A stretch of 64,000 bases of DNA from contig NZ_AZXF01000011.1 of NCBI RefSeq assembly GCF_000515115.1, positions 124,001-188,000 on the forward strand, written 5' to 3'. The first letter of the stretch is position 1. Each line of letters begins with the position of its first letter. Under the pieces are notes generated by a model. It did not search any database, was not told the origin of the DNA, and was given only the letters and a program-made list of their open reading frames with translations. The DNA is from Nocardiopsis sp. CNT312. Its GTDB lineage: Bacteria; Actinomycetota; Actinomycetes; Streptosporangiales; Streptosporangiaceae. This document shows positions 9,667 to 17,873 of the stretch, piece by piece. Both the position numbers and the translations under genes were made by a program.

Positions 9667-10944
9667 TCATGCCTGGGTTGGGTTCCGGAGAACCCGCGCC
9701 GCGAGCACGAACACCGGGACGGTGAACAGGGCGGCGAAGAGGTTGAGCCCCGCGAAGCCGGTCAGGGACAGCGCCACGCCCGACAGAGCGCCCGCGCAGG
9801 CCCCTCCCAGGTTCATGACCAGGTCACCGACCCCCTGCACCCGGGGCCGCTCATCGGCGGGAACCGACTCGGCCAGCAGCGCGGACCCGGACACCAGGCA
9901 CAGCGACCAGCCCAGACCGAGCAGGACGAGCCCGACCGTCACCAGCACCTCGTCGTGTCCGGCCCCCGCCGAGAAGGCCACCGACACCAACAGGACCGCC
10001 TGTCCGGCCAGCAGCACGGGGACCCGCCCCAGACGGTCGGCAAGCCACCCCACCAGCGGGGAGAAGGCGTACATGCCGAGGATGTGCAGGGAGAGGGTCA
10101 GCCCGACCACGGTGAGGGCCGCCCCGTGGGCACTCATGTGCACGGGGGTCATCGTCATCACCCCCACCATCACGGTGTGGGCGGAGACGATCGCGGTGAT
10201 CGCCAGCAGGGCACGGGGCCTGCGGGCCACGGTGCGCAGCGCGTCCAGGGGTGAGCGGCGCGGCGCGGGCCGGGCCCCCTCCGGGCACCGCTCAGGGAAC
10301 GAGGCGATCACGAGGGGGTCCGGACGCAGCAGCACGAAAGTGGCCGCCGCACCGAGGGCGAACCCCGTCGTGGTCAACAGCGCCGGCCCCAGGAGTTCGG
10401 GCAGTCCCAGGCCGGCGGCGAGGTCCCCGCCGATCCCGATGAGGTTGGGCCCGGCCACCGACCCCACGGTGGTCGCCCATACCACCAGGGACAGGTCCCG
10501 GGCCCGGGTGTCCTCCCCCGCCAGGTCGGCGGCGGCGTGCCGGGCCTGGAGGTTGGTCGCGGTACCCGCCCCGATCAGCACCATGCCGACCAGGAAGAGG
10601 GGGAACCACCCGGCCACGGTGGCACCGATGACGACCAGGCCGCCCAGGGCCCCCACCACCCATCCGAGCGCGAGTCCGGGGCGTCGGCCGCGCCGCGCGG
10701 CCAGCGAGGCCAGCGGCAGGGAGAAGACGGCGGCGCCCAGGGTGATCATGGTGGTGGCCATCCCGGACCAGGCCCGCGAACCGGACAGGTCGAGGGCGAT
10801 CAGCGCCCCCACCGCCAGCATGGCGCCCATCCCCAGGCCCCCCACCACCTGGGCGAGCATGAGGGCCGCCACGGTACGGCGCTGCACGCGGGCGCGGCCC
10901 TCTGCCGAGAGCACGGAGCTGTGGGGGGATGTTCGCGTGGACAC
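9667..10944 (-). CDS. Major facilitator superfamily transporter
   Basis: This is a 12-helix MFS carrier of about 425 residues. The loop between helices 2 and 3 carries SLAARRGRRPGLALGW, the MFS motif A region, repeated in weaker form as WLADRLGRVPVLLAGQ in the second half. There is a long central cytoplasmic loop (FPERCPEGARPAPRRSPLD). The substrate cannot be predicted; the closest general type is a drug/metabolite exporter. The GTG at 10944 has AAAGG eight bases upstream and is preferred over the ATG at 10965. It lies on the strand opposite to the putative RiPP locus, and a role in exporting that product is only a possibility. Confidence 0.82.
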   Translation of the reverse strand: MSTRTSPHSSVLSAEGRARVQRRTVAALMLAQVVGGLGMGAMLAVGALIALDLSGSRAWSGMATTMITLGAAVFSLPLASLAARRGRRPGLALGWVVGALGGLVVIGATVAGWFPLFLVGMVLIGAGTATNLQARHAAADLAGEDTRARDLSLVVWATTVGSVAGPNLIGIGGDLAAGLGLPELLGPALLTTTGFALGAAATFVLLRPDPLVIASFPERCPEGARPAPRRSPLDALRTVARRPRALLAITAIVSAHTVMVGVMTMTPVHMSAHGAALTVVGLTLSLHILGMYAFSPLVGWLADRLGRVPVLLAGQAVLLVSVAFSAGAGHDEVLVTVGLVLLGLGWSLCLVSGSALLAESVPADERPRVQGVGDLVMNLGGACAGALSGVALSLTGFAGLNLFAALFTVPVFVLAARVLRNPTQA

Positions 10945-10991
10945 GCCACCGACCTTTCGGTTCATCCTGACAACGGATGGATCGTAGCGTC

Positions 10992-11249
10992 TCACCGAAG
11001 ATTTTTATAGCGCCACTCTAAATACTGGTGCTCGCGCTCGACCTGCCGCATGTGCGTGTACAGGACGTTGGGGTCGGCGGAAGAGACCACGACCCCCTCC
11101 TCGGGGACCACCGGCCAGCACGCGAAAGCCCAGAAACAGCGGGTGTAGGGGCCCCACAGGACCACCCACGCCCCCTGCTTCTGCCACTCGACGTGCTCCG
11201 CGACCCGGCGCTGTTCCTCATCCCCGTCATCCATTACGAGAACGGGCAT
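10992..11249 (-). CDS. Small conserved protein of unknown function, 85 residues
   Basis: A small soluble protein beginning MPVLVMDDGDEEQRRVAEHV and containing a Trp- and Cys-rich centre (GAWVVLWGPYTRCFWAFACW), ending in EHQYLEWRYKNLR. It resembles short hypothetical proteins found in actinomycetes, with no assigned function. An internal ATG at 11234 (MDDGDEE) is an alternative start. It sits between the panD terminator and the MFS gene and could form a transcription unit with the latter. Confidence 0.55.
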   Translation of the reverse strand: MPVLVMDDGDEEQRRVAEHVEWQKQGAWVVLWGPYTRCFWAFACWPVVPEEGVVVSSADPNVLYTHMRQVEREHQYLEWRYKNLR

Positions 11250-11301
11250 ACCCGGCCCCGAGCACGACCGATCCGGCCGGAACCGGCCACGAAAACGTGT
11301 C

Positions 11302-11330
11302 GGCCGCCGGACCACGAAGGTCCGGCGGCC
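11302..11330 (-). terminator. Terminator downstream of panD
   Basis: A perfect 12-bp inverted repeat (GGCCGCCGGACC and complement) with an ACGAA loop lies 17 bases beyond the panD stop. On the minus strand it is followed shortly by a TTTT run. Confidence 0.8.
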
Positions 11331-11346
11331 CGCACGGGGCCGGGCG

Positions 11347-11754
11347 TCAGCGGCGCCCGGAGACGAGTTCGCTGCCCGGGACCGGCTCGGCCGGGTCGTT
11401 GCCCAGGGCGATCACCCTGTTGTCGGCGTCCACGTGCACGATGTGCTGGACGTGCTCGGCTCGCTCGGCCTCGACGACCTGGGCGTAGGAGATGATGATC
11501 ACCAGGTCGCCCGGGCTGACCAGCCGCGCCGCCGCGCCGTTGATCCCGATGACGCCGCTGCCGCGCTCACCGGTGATCGCGTAGGTCACCAGCCGACTGC
11601 CGTTGTCGATGTCGACGATGTGGACCTGCTCACCGTCCACGATGTCAGCGGCCTCCATCAGGTCGGCGTCGATCGTGACCGAGCCGACGTAGTGCAGGTC
11701 GGCCTGGGTGACGGTGGCCCTGTGGATCTTGCCGTTGATGAGGGTGCGCAGCAC
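11347..11754 (-). CDS. panD: Aspartate 1-decarboxylase
   Basis: PanD decarboxylates L-aspartate to beta-alanine for pantothenate and CoA synthesis. It is a pyruvoyl enzyme made as a 135-residue proenzyme that self-cleaves between Gly24 and Ser25 (YVGSVTID here, exactly at the family position). Other family landmarks are Lys9 ([17 protein letters not shown]), the [19 protein letters not shown] block with Tyr58-region residues, and the C-terminal VIIISYAQV. The length is normal. panB/panC are not adjacent. It is a single-gene unit with its own terminator. Confidence 0.96.
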   Translation of the reverse strand: MLRTLINGKIHRATVTQADLHYVGSVTIDADLMEAADIVDGEQVHIVDIDNGSRLVTYAITGERGSGVIGINGAAARLVSPGDLVIIISYAQVVEAERAEHVQHIVHVDADNRVIALGNDPAEPVPGSELVSGRR

Positions 11755-11873
11755 TGCCTGATCCCCGTTTCAGAAGACGTACGGACTACAGGCCCCTGGC
11801 GGGGTCCCGTGCCCTCCCATGATGGCCCCGACGGGTGCACGGTGTGCCCGCGGGGTCCCACTTTGCGGCCAAC

Positions 11874-11905
11874 GCCGCCCGGGTCCGACTTGTTCCCCGG
11901 GCGGC
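11874..11905 (-). terminator. Terminator downstream of helY
   Basis: A perfect 10-bp inverted repeat (GCCGCCCGGG and complement) with a 12-base loop starts nine bases after the helY stop on the minus strand. Confidence 0.65.
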
Positions 11906-11913
11906 GGCCCCGC

Positions 11914-14763
11914 TCAGTTCAGCGAGGAGTAGGCGACCACGCCGCGCCGGACCAGGTCGACGGCCTTGCGCGCGTTCCTGCGCACCTGCTCGTCACCGCT
12001 CGCGCCCGCGATCTGGCTGAGCATGTCCACCAGCATCTTGGCGGTGCGCACGAAGTCTCCGGCGGGCATGTCGGCCTGCCGCAGGATGGCGTCCAGACGG
12101 TCGCCCCGCGCCCACCGGTGGGCCGTCCACACGAACCCGAAGTCGGGCTGGCGCAGGAACGACACCCGGTGTCGCGCCTCCACCTCGTGGAGGTCGCCCC
12201 ACAGCCGCACCATCTCCGCCAAGGCCTCCTCGACCGGCCCCTGCGGGACCCGGGGGAACGGGTCGTCGTCACGGCGCGGCTCGTAGACCAGAGCGGCCGC
12301 GCAGGCCGCCAGCTCCACCGGCGCCAGGTCCCGCCACACCCCGCGGCGCAGGCACTCGGCCACCAGCAGGTCCAGGTCGGAGTAGACCTTGGCCAGCCGG
12401 GAGCCGTCCTCGGACACCGTTTCACCGGTGAGGTAGTCCAGGTCCTCCAAGACGCCGCACACCCGGTCGAAGGTGCGCGCGATGACGTTCGAGCGCCCCT
12501 CCACCCGGCGGCGCAGCCCCTCGGTCTCCTTGCGCAGCCGAAAGTACCGCTCCGCCCAGCGGGCGTGGTCCTCGCGCTGGTCGCACCCGTGGCAGGGGTG
12601 CTGGCGCAGTTCGGCGCGCAGCCGGACCACCTCGGCGTCCTCGGCTCCACCGCCCGACCCGCGCCCGTCCCTCCCCCGCTCGACGGCCGGCGCGTCGCCC
12701 TGCTCCCTGAGCTTGTTGCGCAGCGTCGAGGCCAGGTCCTGGCGCGAGCGCGCCGAGCGTGCCGAGAACGACTTGGGGATGCGGACGCGGCCGGAAGGGT
12801 GCACCGGGACGGTGAAGTCGGTGGCGTTGACCCGTTTGACCTGCTTGCCGACGGTGAGCACCAGCGGGGCGGGCACATCCAGCTTGAGCCCCGGGTCCAA
12901 GACGACGGCGTGCCCGGAGAAGCGCCCCGAGGGGATCCGGATGATGTCGCCCCGGCGCAGCCCCAACAGGCTCTCCATCGCCTCGTCGCGGCGGCGCAGC
13001 GAACGGGTCCTGGACAGCTCCGACTCCCGGTCGCCGAGTGCGCGGCGCAGCCCGGCGTACTCCATGAAGTCGCCCAGGTGGCACTCGGCTGAGGCCGCGT
13101 AGCCCTCCAGCGCCTCCTCGTGCTTGCGCAACTGCTTGACCAGTCCCACCACGGCCCGGTCCGCCTGGAACTGGGCGAAGGAGGCCTCCAGCATGGTGCG
13201 GCTGCGGCGTCGGCCCACCCGGGCGACGAGGTTCACGGCCATGTTGTAGGAGGGCTGGAAGCTGGAGTCGAGAGGGTAGGTGCGCGTACCCGCCAGGCTC
13301 GCCACCGACTCGGGGTCGGTCCCGGCCTGCCAGATCACGACCGCGTGGCCCTCGACGTCGATACCGCGCCGCCCCGCGCGCCCCGTGAGCTGGGTGTACT
13401 GTCCGGGCGTGAGCTGGGCGTGGGTCTCGCCGTTCCACTTGTCGAGCTTCTCGATGACCACGGTGCGCGCGGGCATGTTGATGCCCAGCGCGAGGGTCTC
13501 GGTGGCGAAGACCGCGCGGATCAGCCCCCGGGAGAAGAGCTTCTCCACGACCTCCTTGAAGGTCGGCAGCATCCCCGCGTGGTGCGCCGCGATCCCCGCC
13601 TCCAGGGCGCTCAGCCACTGTGAGAACCCCAGGACCGCCAGGTCTGCGGGCGGGATGTCGGCACACCGCTCCTGGGCGAACGCACGGATCTCCTCGGCCT
13701 CCTCCGGTGTGGTGAGCACCAGACCGGAGGCCACGCACTGACGCACGGCGTCGTCGCAGCCCGCACGGCTGAAGATGAAGGTGATCGCGGGCAGCAGGCC
13801 CTCGTCGTCGAGCTCGGTGATGACGGTGGGACGCGAGGGCGGCGCGTACCGGGAGCGGGGCCGCGCGCTGCCCCGGGCCCGCGACTGCGGGGAGCGGCGC
13901 CGGTGCGCGAGCTGGGTGACGCGGCTGTCCTCCTCGGCGATGCGTGTCAACCGCGGGTTGATCGCCAGCCTCCGACCGCCGACCACGATCTCGCGCGGCT
14001 TCCACGACCGGTCGCGGCGGCGCTCGCGCTTGCGCTTGGACGCCGAGCCGCCGTCCTCCCGCCCGCTGTCGGCCTCCTCCACCGGTTCGGCGAACAGGTC
14101 GTGCATCCGGTGGCCGACCATGACGTGCTGCCACAGGGGGACCGGCCGCTTCTCGTCGACGATGACGGTGGTGTCACCGCGCACCTGCTGGAGCCACTCG
14201 CCGAACTCCTCGGCGTTGCTGACCGTGGCCGAGAGGGCGACCATCTGCACCGACTCGGGCAGGTGGATGATCACCTCCTCCCACACCGCGCCGCGGAACC
14301 GGTCGGCGAGGTAGTGGACCTCGTCCATCACCACGTAGGCCAGCCCGCCCAGCGTGGCCGACCCCTCGTAGAGCATGTTGCGCAGCACCTCGGTGGTCAT
14401 GACCACCACCGGCGCCTCGCCGTTGACACTGTTGTCACCGGTGAGCAGGCCGACCCGGTCGCTTCCGTAGCGCGCGACGAGGTCGTTGTACTTCTGGTTG
14501 GACAGCGCCTTGATGGGGGTCGTGTAGAAGCACTTGGTCCCCTGGCTCAGGGCGAGGTGGACGGCGAACTCCCCGACCACGGTCTTGCCCGATCCGGTGG
14601 GCGCGGCCACCAGCACCCCGTGCCCGTACTCCAGTTCCTTGCACGCCCTGATCTGGAACGGGTCGAAGTCGAACCCGTACAGCGCCTGGAAGGCGTCGAT
14701 GGCAGCGCTGGAGGCGCTCTTGCGCCGTTGGAAGGCGGCGTACCGCTCGGCGTGGCTACTCAT
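11914..14763 (-). CDS. helY: Ski2-like DEAD/DEAH-box RNA helicase HelY
   Basis: This is a 949-residue superfamily 2 helicase of the Ski2/Mtr4 type found in actinobacteria. Motif I is APTGSGKT (54-61), motif II DEVHYL (147-152), motif III SATVSN, and motif VI QLTGRAGRRGID. The C-terminal 200 residues contain the DSHCT-like helical domain. A charged Ser/Arg-rich insertion (SASKRKRERRRDRSW) interrupts the first RecA domain, a lineage-variable loop. The likely role is RNA unwinding and turnover in the cytoplasm. Its location beside tatC/tatA and the pafBC-proteasome genes is conserved in actinobacteria. It lies 12 bases after the lipid kinase reading frame begins on the same strand's upstream side, so both may be co-transcribed. 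Confidence 0.92.
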   Translation of the reverse strand: MSSHAERYAAFQRRKSASSAAIDAFQALYGFDFDPFQIRACKELEYGHGVLVAAPTGSGKTVVGEFAVHLALSQGTKCFYTTPIKALSNQKYNDLVARYGSDRVGLLTGDNSVNGEAPVVVMTTEVLRNMLYEGSATLGGLAYVVMDEVHYLADRFRGAVWEEVIIHLPESVQMVALSATVSNAEEFGEWLQQVRGDTTVIVDEKRPVPLWQHVMVGHRMHDLFAEPVEEADSGREDGGSASKRKRERRRDRSWKPREIVVGGRRLAINPRLTRIAEEDSRVTQLAHRRRSPQSRARGSARPRSRYAPPSRPTVITELDDEGLLPAITFIFSRAGCDDAVRQCVASGLVLTTPEEAEEIRAFAQERCADIPPADLAVLGFSQWLSALEAGIAAHHAGMLPTFKEVVEKLFSRGLIRAVFATETLALGINMPARTVVIEKLDKWNGETHAQLTPGQYTQLTGRAGRRGIDVEGHAVVIWQAGTDPESVASLAGTRTYPLDSSFQPSYNMAVNLVARVGRRRSRTMLEASFAQFQADRAVVGLVKQLRKHEEALEGYAASAECHLGDFMEYAGLRRALGDRESELSRTRSLRRRDEAMESLLGLRRGDIIRIPSGRFSGHAVVLDPGLKLDVPAPLVLTVGKQVKRVNATDFTVPVHPSGRVRIPKSFSARSARSRQDLASTLRNKLREQGDAPAVERGRDGRGSGGGAEDAEVVRLRAELRQHPCHGCDQREDHARWAERYFRLRKETEGLRRRVEGRSNVIARTFDRVCGVLEDLDYLTGETVSEDGSRLAKVYSDLDLLVAECLRRGVWRDLAPVELAACAAALVYEPRRDDDPFPRVPQGPVEEALAEMVRLWGDLHEVEARHRVSFLRQPDFGFVWTAHRWARGDRLDAILRQADMPAGDFVRTAKMLVDMLSQIAGASGDEQVRRNARKAVDLVRRGVVAYSSLN

Positions 14764-14775
14764 ATCGCCCCCAGA

Positions 14776-15666
14776 CTATGAGGTCGTGTCCAGGACCTCG
14801 ACCGATTTCGGCACCGCCTCGCACACCAGTGGCCCCGGACCCATCCGCTCGCCGTCGGCGTAGGCCGCACCCGCCCCGGCACGGATCGCGACCCTGCGTC
14901 CCCGCAAGGCCACCACCGTGGCGTCGGTTGTGTGGTGCCCGGTGAGGATCCTGGGCAGCAGCGGCAGGTAGTGCGCCAGAGGCGCCGCCCGCAGGAGCAC
15001 CACGTCGAGCAGGCCGTCGTCGGGGATCGCCCCGGGGCACATGGGGATGCCCCCGCCGTAGGCGGCGGTGTTGCCCACGGCGACCAGCAGGCCCGGCTCG
15101 TCGATCCGCGTCCCGTCCACGTCGAGGGAGTAGTCGGCGGCGGCGAAGGAGCCCAGTTCGGCGACCAGGCCCCGCAGGTAGTCGGCCCGCCCCGCGCTGA
15201 ACCGGAAGCCGTTGACGCGCTCGTTGACCCGCGCGTCGAACCCGCAGGCCAGGACGCTGAGGTAGTGGCGCTCGGTGCCGTCGGCCAGGGTCAGGCGGAC
15301 CGCGTCCACCGGCCGGGTCCTCCCGGCCAGGAGGGCCGCGGCCGTACGGTCGGGCCGGCCCGCGGGGCACCCGAGCGCCCGGGCGATGTCGTTGCCGGTA
15401 CCGGCCGGAACGATCGCCAGCGCCACCCCGGTCCCCACGACCCCCTGGAGGGCCTGGTGGACCAGACCGTCGCCGCCCACGGCCACGAGGGCGTCCGGAC
15501 GTTCGGCGGCGGCCCGCAGCGCCAGCCGGGCGCTGTCGGCGCCCGAGCGCCCCGCCAGGACGCGCACCCGGGCGCCGCGAGCGCGCAGGCGCTGCACCAG
15601 GCGCACGGCGGCGACGGCGGCGCGCCCCCGGCCGGGGTCCACCAGCAGGGCGAGGTCGGCAGGCAT
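14776..15666 (-). CDS. Diacylglycerol/lipid kinase family protein
   Basis: This 296-residue protein has a DAGK catalytic domain. The nucleotide-binding signature is VAVGGDGLVHQALQG (GGDG near residue 83), followed by IVPAGTGNDIARALG. A C-terminal beta-sandwich contains VAVGNTAAYGGGIPM and the PDDGLLDVVLL element. Members phosphorylate diacylglycerol, sphingoid or related lipids at the inner membrane face. The substrate is not predictable. The gene is upstream of helY in the same direction with a 12-base gap, suggesting co-transcription. Length is typical. Confidence 0.87.
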   Translation of the reverse strand: MPADLALLVDPGRGRAAVAAVRLVQRLRARGARVRVLAGRSGADSARLALRAAAERPDALVAVGGDGLVHQALQGVVGTGVALAIVPAGTGNDIARALGCPAGRPDRTAAALLAGRTRPVDAVRLTLADGTERHYLSVLACGFDARVNERVNGFRFSAGRADYLRGLVAELGSFAAADYSLDVDGTRIDEPGLLVAVGNTAAYGGGIPMCPGAIPDDGLLDVVLLRAAPLAHYLPLLPRILTGHHTTDATVVALRGRRVAIRAGAGAAYADGERMGPGPLVCEAVPKSVEVLDTTS

Positions 15667-15714
15667 CTCTTCGGGTCCTCCACCGGGGCGGGGCGGCGGC
15701 GCGCCGGGACGGGA

Positions 15715-16128
15715 TCAGGCCTCGGCGGCGGCCCGCTCGGCGGCCTCGCGGCGGCGGTACTCCTCCATCGCCTCGGGGGTGTTCAGCGGTGAGGGCACCC
15801 ACGCCGCCTCCACCTCGACCTCCCGGTTCTGGATACGGCGCTCCTCCTCGGTGAGGTACTCCTCGGGGATGTCGAACTCGCCGTCGCGGGCACCCAGCAC
15901 GAAGGCCTCCCACTCGGCCGGGGTGAAGAACAGGGTGCCCTTCTCCGGCGACTTGCCGTCCCTGACCGCGCGGAAGCCGTCGTCGAACGTGGCGACCTCC
16001 ACGACGGCATCGGAGGTCTCCTTGGACAGGGACGAGCGCATCCACACCGCGTGCGTGGTGTCGTGCCACTTCTCGTTGCCCATGGCCTCGGGGGGCAGTT
16101 CACGCGCGCCCCCGGACTGCTCACTCAT
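15715..16128 (-). CDS. DUF397 domain protein (orphan)
   Basis: This 137-residue protein contains the DUF397 pattern: AVWMRSSLSKETSDAVVEVA, then FRAVRDGKSPEKGTLFFT, then PAEWEAFVLGARDGEFD. It has a charged C-terminal extension. DUF397 proteins in Streptomyces and relatives normally sit beside an XRE-family regulator and act as its partner (WhiJ/BldB-like developmental systems). Here no XRE gene is adjacent, so it is an orphan or an unlinked partner. The ATG at 16128 has GAAGGG eight bases upstream and is preferred over the GTG at 16137. Confidence 0.8.
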   Translation of the reverse strand: MSEQSGGARELPPEAMGNEKWHDTTHAVWMRSSLSKETSDAVVEVATFDDGFRAVRDGKSPEKGTLFFTPAEWEAFVLGARDGEFDIPEEYLTEEERRIQNREVEVEAAWVPSPLNTPEAMEEYRRREAAERAAAEA

Positions 16129-16158
16129 CGATCGCACCCTTCACGTCTCACCTGCGGT

Positions 16159-16179
16159 GCCCCGGGCCGGTCCCGGGGC
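16159..16179 (-). terminator. Hairpin downstream of tatC
   Basis: An 8-bp perfect repeat (GCCCCGGG-ccggt-CCCGGGGC) sits inside a longer GGTGCCCC/GGGGCACC pairing (16156-16191). It lies between the tatC stop and the DUF397 start, so it may separate the two units. Confidence 0.5.
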
Positions 16180-16234
16180 GGGTGGGGCACCCGCGGCGGC
16201 CCCACCGCCAGACCCTAGCGGTTGGCACCCGCGC

Positions 16235-17116
16235 TCACCGACGCTCGGCGGATTCGCCCCCGCTGTCGGTGGCCTCCAGGTCCGAGGGCGTCTCGTCCAG
16301 GTCGGAGAGCTCGTCGTCGTCCAGCCCGGCCAGAGGGTCGTCGCGCCTCTTGCGGCGGTCGTTGAGGAAGGCGACCAGTTCGGCGATCTCGAACAGCACC
16401 ACCAGCGGCACGGCGAGCGCGAGCATCGAGATCGGCTCGGCGGGGGTGATGACGGCGGAGATCGCGAACGCCCCGAAGATGATGGCGCGGCGCCACTTGG
16501 CCAGCGCGGCGTGCGACAGGATCCCGGCGAGGTTGAGCAGGACGACCAGCAGGGGCATCACGAAGCCCAGGCCGAACATGGCCATCATGATGACCATGTA
16601 GTCCAGGTACTCGCCCACGGTCAGGAACGGCGCGGCGTCCTCGGGCAAGAACCCGAACAACACGCTCAGGGCCAGCGCGGTGATCTGGTAGGCCAGCGCC
16701 GCGCCACCGAAGAACAGCAGCGCGGCCAAGGGCACGAAGATGTAGACGTACTTCTTCTCCCGGCTGTGCAGCGCCGGGGCGACGAACGCCCAGAGCTGGT
16801 ACAGCCAGACGGGGGCGGAGACCAGCGCTCCGACGAACACCCACACCTTGAAGGCGGCGAAGATCGGGTCGAAGGGGCCCGTCACGATGAGGGTGCAGCC
16901 CTCGGGGTCGACCGAGGCCGACTCCGGCAGCGAACAGTAGGGCGCGGTGAGGAAGTCCCACACCGGCTGGTAGAACGCGTAGCCGACGACGGCCCCCAGC
17001 GCCAGGCCGATCAGCGACTTGAACAGGCGGCCGCGCAGCTCACGCAGATGGTCCATGAGCGGCATACGGCCCTCCGGGTCGGCCCCCCGGCCTCGTGCCC
17101 TCATCTGTACGGTCAC
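16235..17116 (-). CDS. tatC: Twin-arginine translocase subunit TatC
   Basis: TatC is the six-helix receptor of the Tat pathway that binds twin-arginine signal peptides and recruits TatA. The protein (293 residues) opens with the conserved MPLMDHLRELRGRLFKS segment, whose Glu/Leu/Arg residues contact the signal peptide. It also has FFGGAALAYQ and the helix 4-6 region PLLVVLLNLAGILSH. An acidic C-terminal tail (DDPLAGLDDDELSDLDE) extends into the cytoplasm. A GTG at 17116 and an ATG at 17104 are both possible starts. tatA lies 114 bases upstream on the same strand; tatB is not here. Confidence 0.94.
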   Translation of the reverse strand: MTVQMRARGRGADPEGRMPLMDHLRELRGRLFKSLIGLALGAVVGYAFYQPVWDFLTAPYCSLPESASVDPEGCTLIVTGPFDPIFAAFKVWVFVGALVSAPVWLYQLWAFVAPALHSREKKYVYIFVPLAALLFFGGAALAYQITALALSVLFGFLPEDAAPFLTVGEYLDYMVIMMAMFGLGFVMPLLVVLLNLAGILSHAALAKWRRAIIFGAFAISAVITPAEPISMLALAVPLVVLFEIAELVAFLNDRRKRRDDPLAGLDDDELSDLDETPSDLEATDSGGESAERR

Positions 17117-17230
17117 TCTCTCTCCACCGGCCCGCGCCCCGCGGACGCGAGCCCCTCGACACGGTCACAGCGTCGCCGCGCCGGCCGGCGCCCCCGAGGG
17201 TGCCGGGCCGAAGGCGCGCCGCCCGCCGTT

Positions 17231-17560
17231 CTAGTTCCCGTAGGTGCGGGGCTGGGGCTCGCCCGACTCGTTGACGATGCGCTGCCCCGCGGGAAGCTGC
17301 GGGTAGCCCTGCTGCTGCGGGTAGCCCTGTTGCTGCGGGGCGTCGGTGTTCTGGCGCTGGGCGGTCTGCGACCGGCTCGACTCGTCGGAGTCCTCGGCAC
17401 CCTTGGTGGTGTCGTCGTCGACCAGGCCCTTGCTCTCAGCCTTGAGGATGCGTGCGCTGCGGCCCACGGAACGCGCGAGATCGGGAAGCTTCTTGGCTCC
17501 GAAGAGCAGTAGGGCCAAGACCACCAGGATCGCGATGGTGGGTCCGTTGAGGGCTCCCAT
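17231..17560 (-). CDS. tatA: Sec-independent translocase TatA
   Basis: TatA forms the pore-like oligomer of the Tat system. The 109-residue protein has an N-terminal membrane helix (PTIAILVVLALLLFGAKKLPDL) with the Phe-Gly hinge, then the amphipathic helix ARSVGRSARILKAESKGL. Its long polar tail contains a short imperfect repeat of QQQGYPQ, unlike the core of the family but common in actinobacterial TatA. It precedes tatC in the same direction. Confidence 0.92.
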   Translation of the reverse strand: MGALNGPTIAILVVLALLLFGAKKLPDLARSVGRSARILKAESKGLVDDDTTKGAEDSDESSRSQTAQRQNTDAPQQQGYPQQQGYPQLPAGQRIVNESGEPQPRTYGN

Positions 17561-17626
17561 GGTTCTACCTCTCTGTGGGGCGCGAACGACTGCCTTCGAT
17601 CGTACGCGGTGTCCGGTTCCGAAGGG

Positions 17627-17812
17627 TCACGTTCGCATTCCACTCCGGTTGACGCGTTCGTCCATGCCGACCCTGCCCGCCCGGTACGCGGCGGAAGTCC
17701 GGCCCAGTTCCCGGGAGAGCACCCGGGCACACCGGACCGCGCGAACGGCGAGGGTCCCGATCACGGATGTTCCGGCCAGAACCACACCCACAAGGACAGC
17801 GAGGGCGATCAT
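17627..17812 (-). CDS. Small single-helix membrane protein, unknown function
   Basis: A 61-residue ORF starting at an ATG with AGGGTGG just upstream. It has an N-terminal hydrophobic helix (IALAVLVGVVLAGTSVIGTL) and a basic tail (RCARVLSRELGRTSAAYRAGR). It lies between pafBC and tatA on the same strand, which supports it being real, but no family was recognised. GTG codons at 17821 and 17818 are alternative starts. Confidence 0.5.
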   Translation of the reverse strand: MIALAVLVGVVLAGTSVIGTLAVRAVRCARVLSRELGRTSAAYRAGRVGMDERVNRSGMRT

Positions 17813-17873
17813 GCACACCACCCTAACGGGTGGGCCGTGACACTCACCTCACACCTGGACGAACGGCAGCGGC

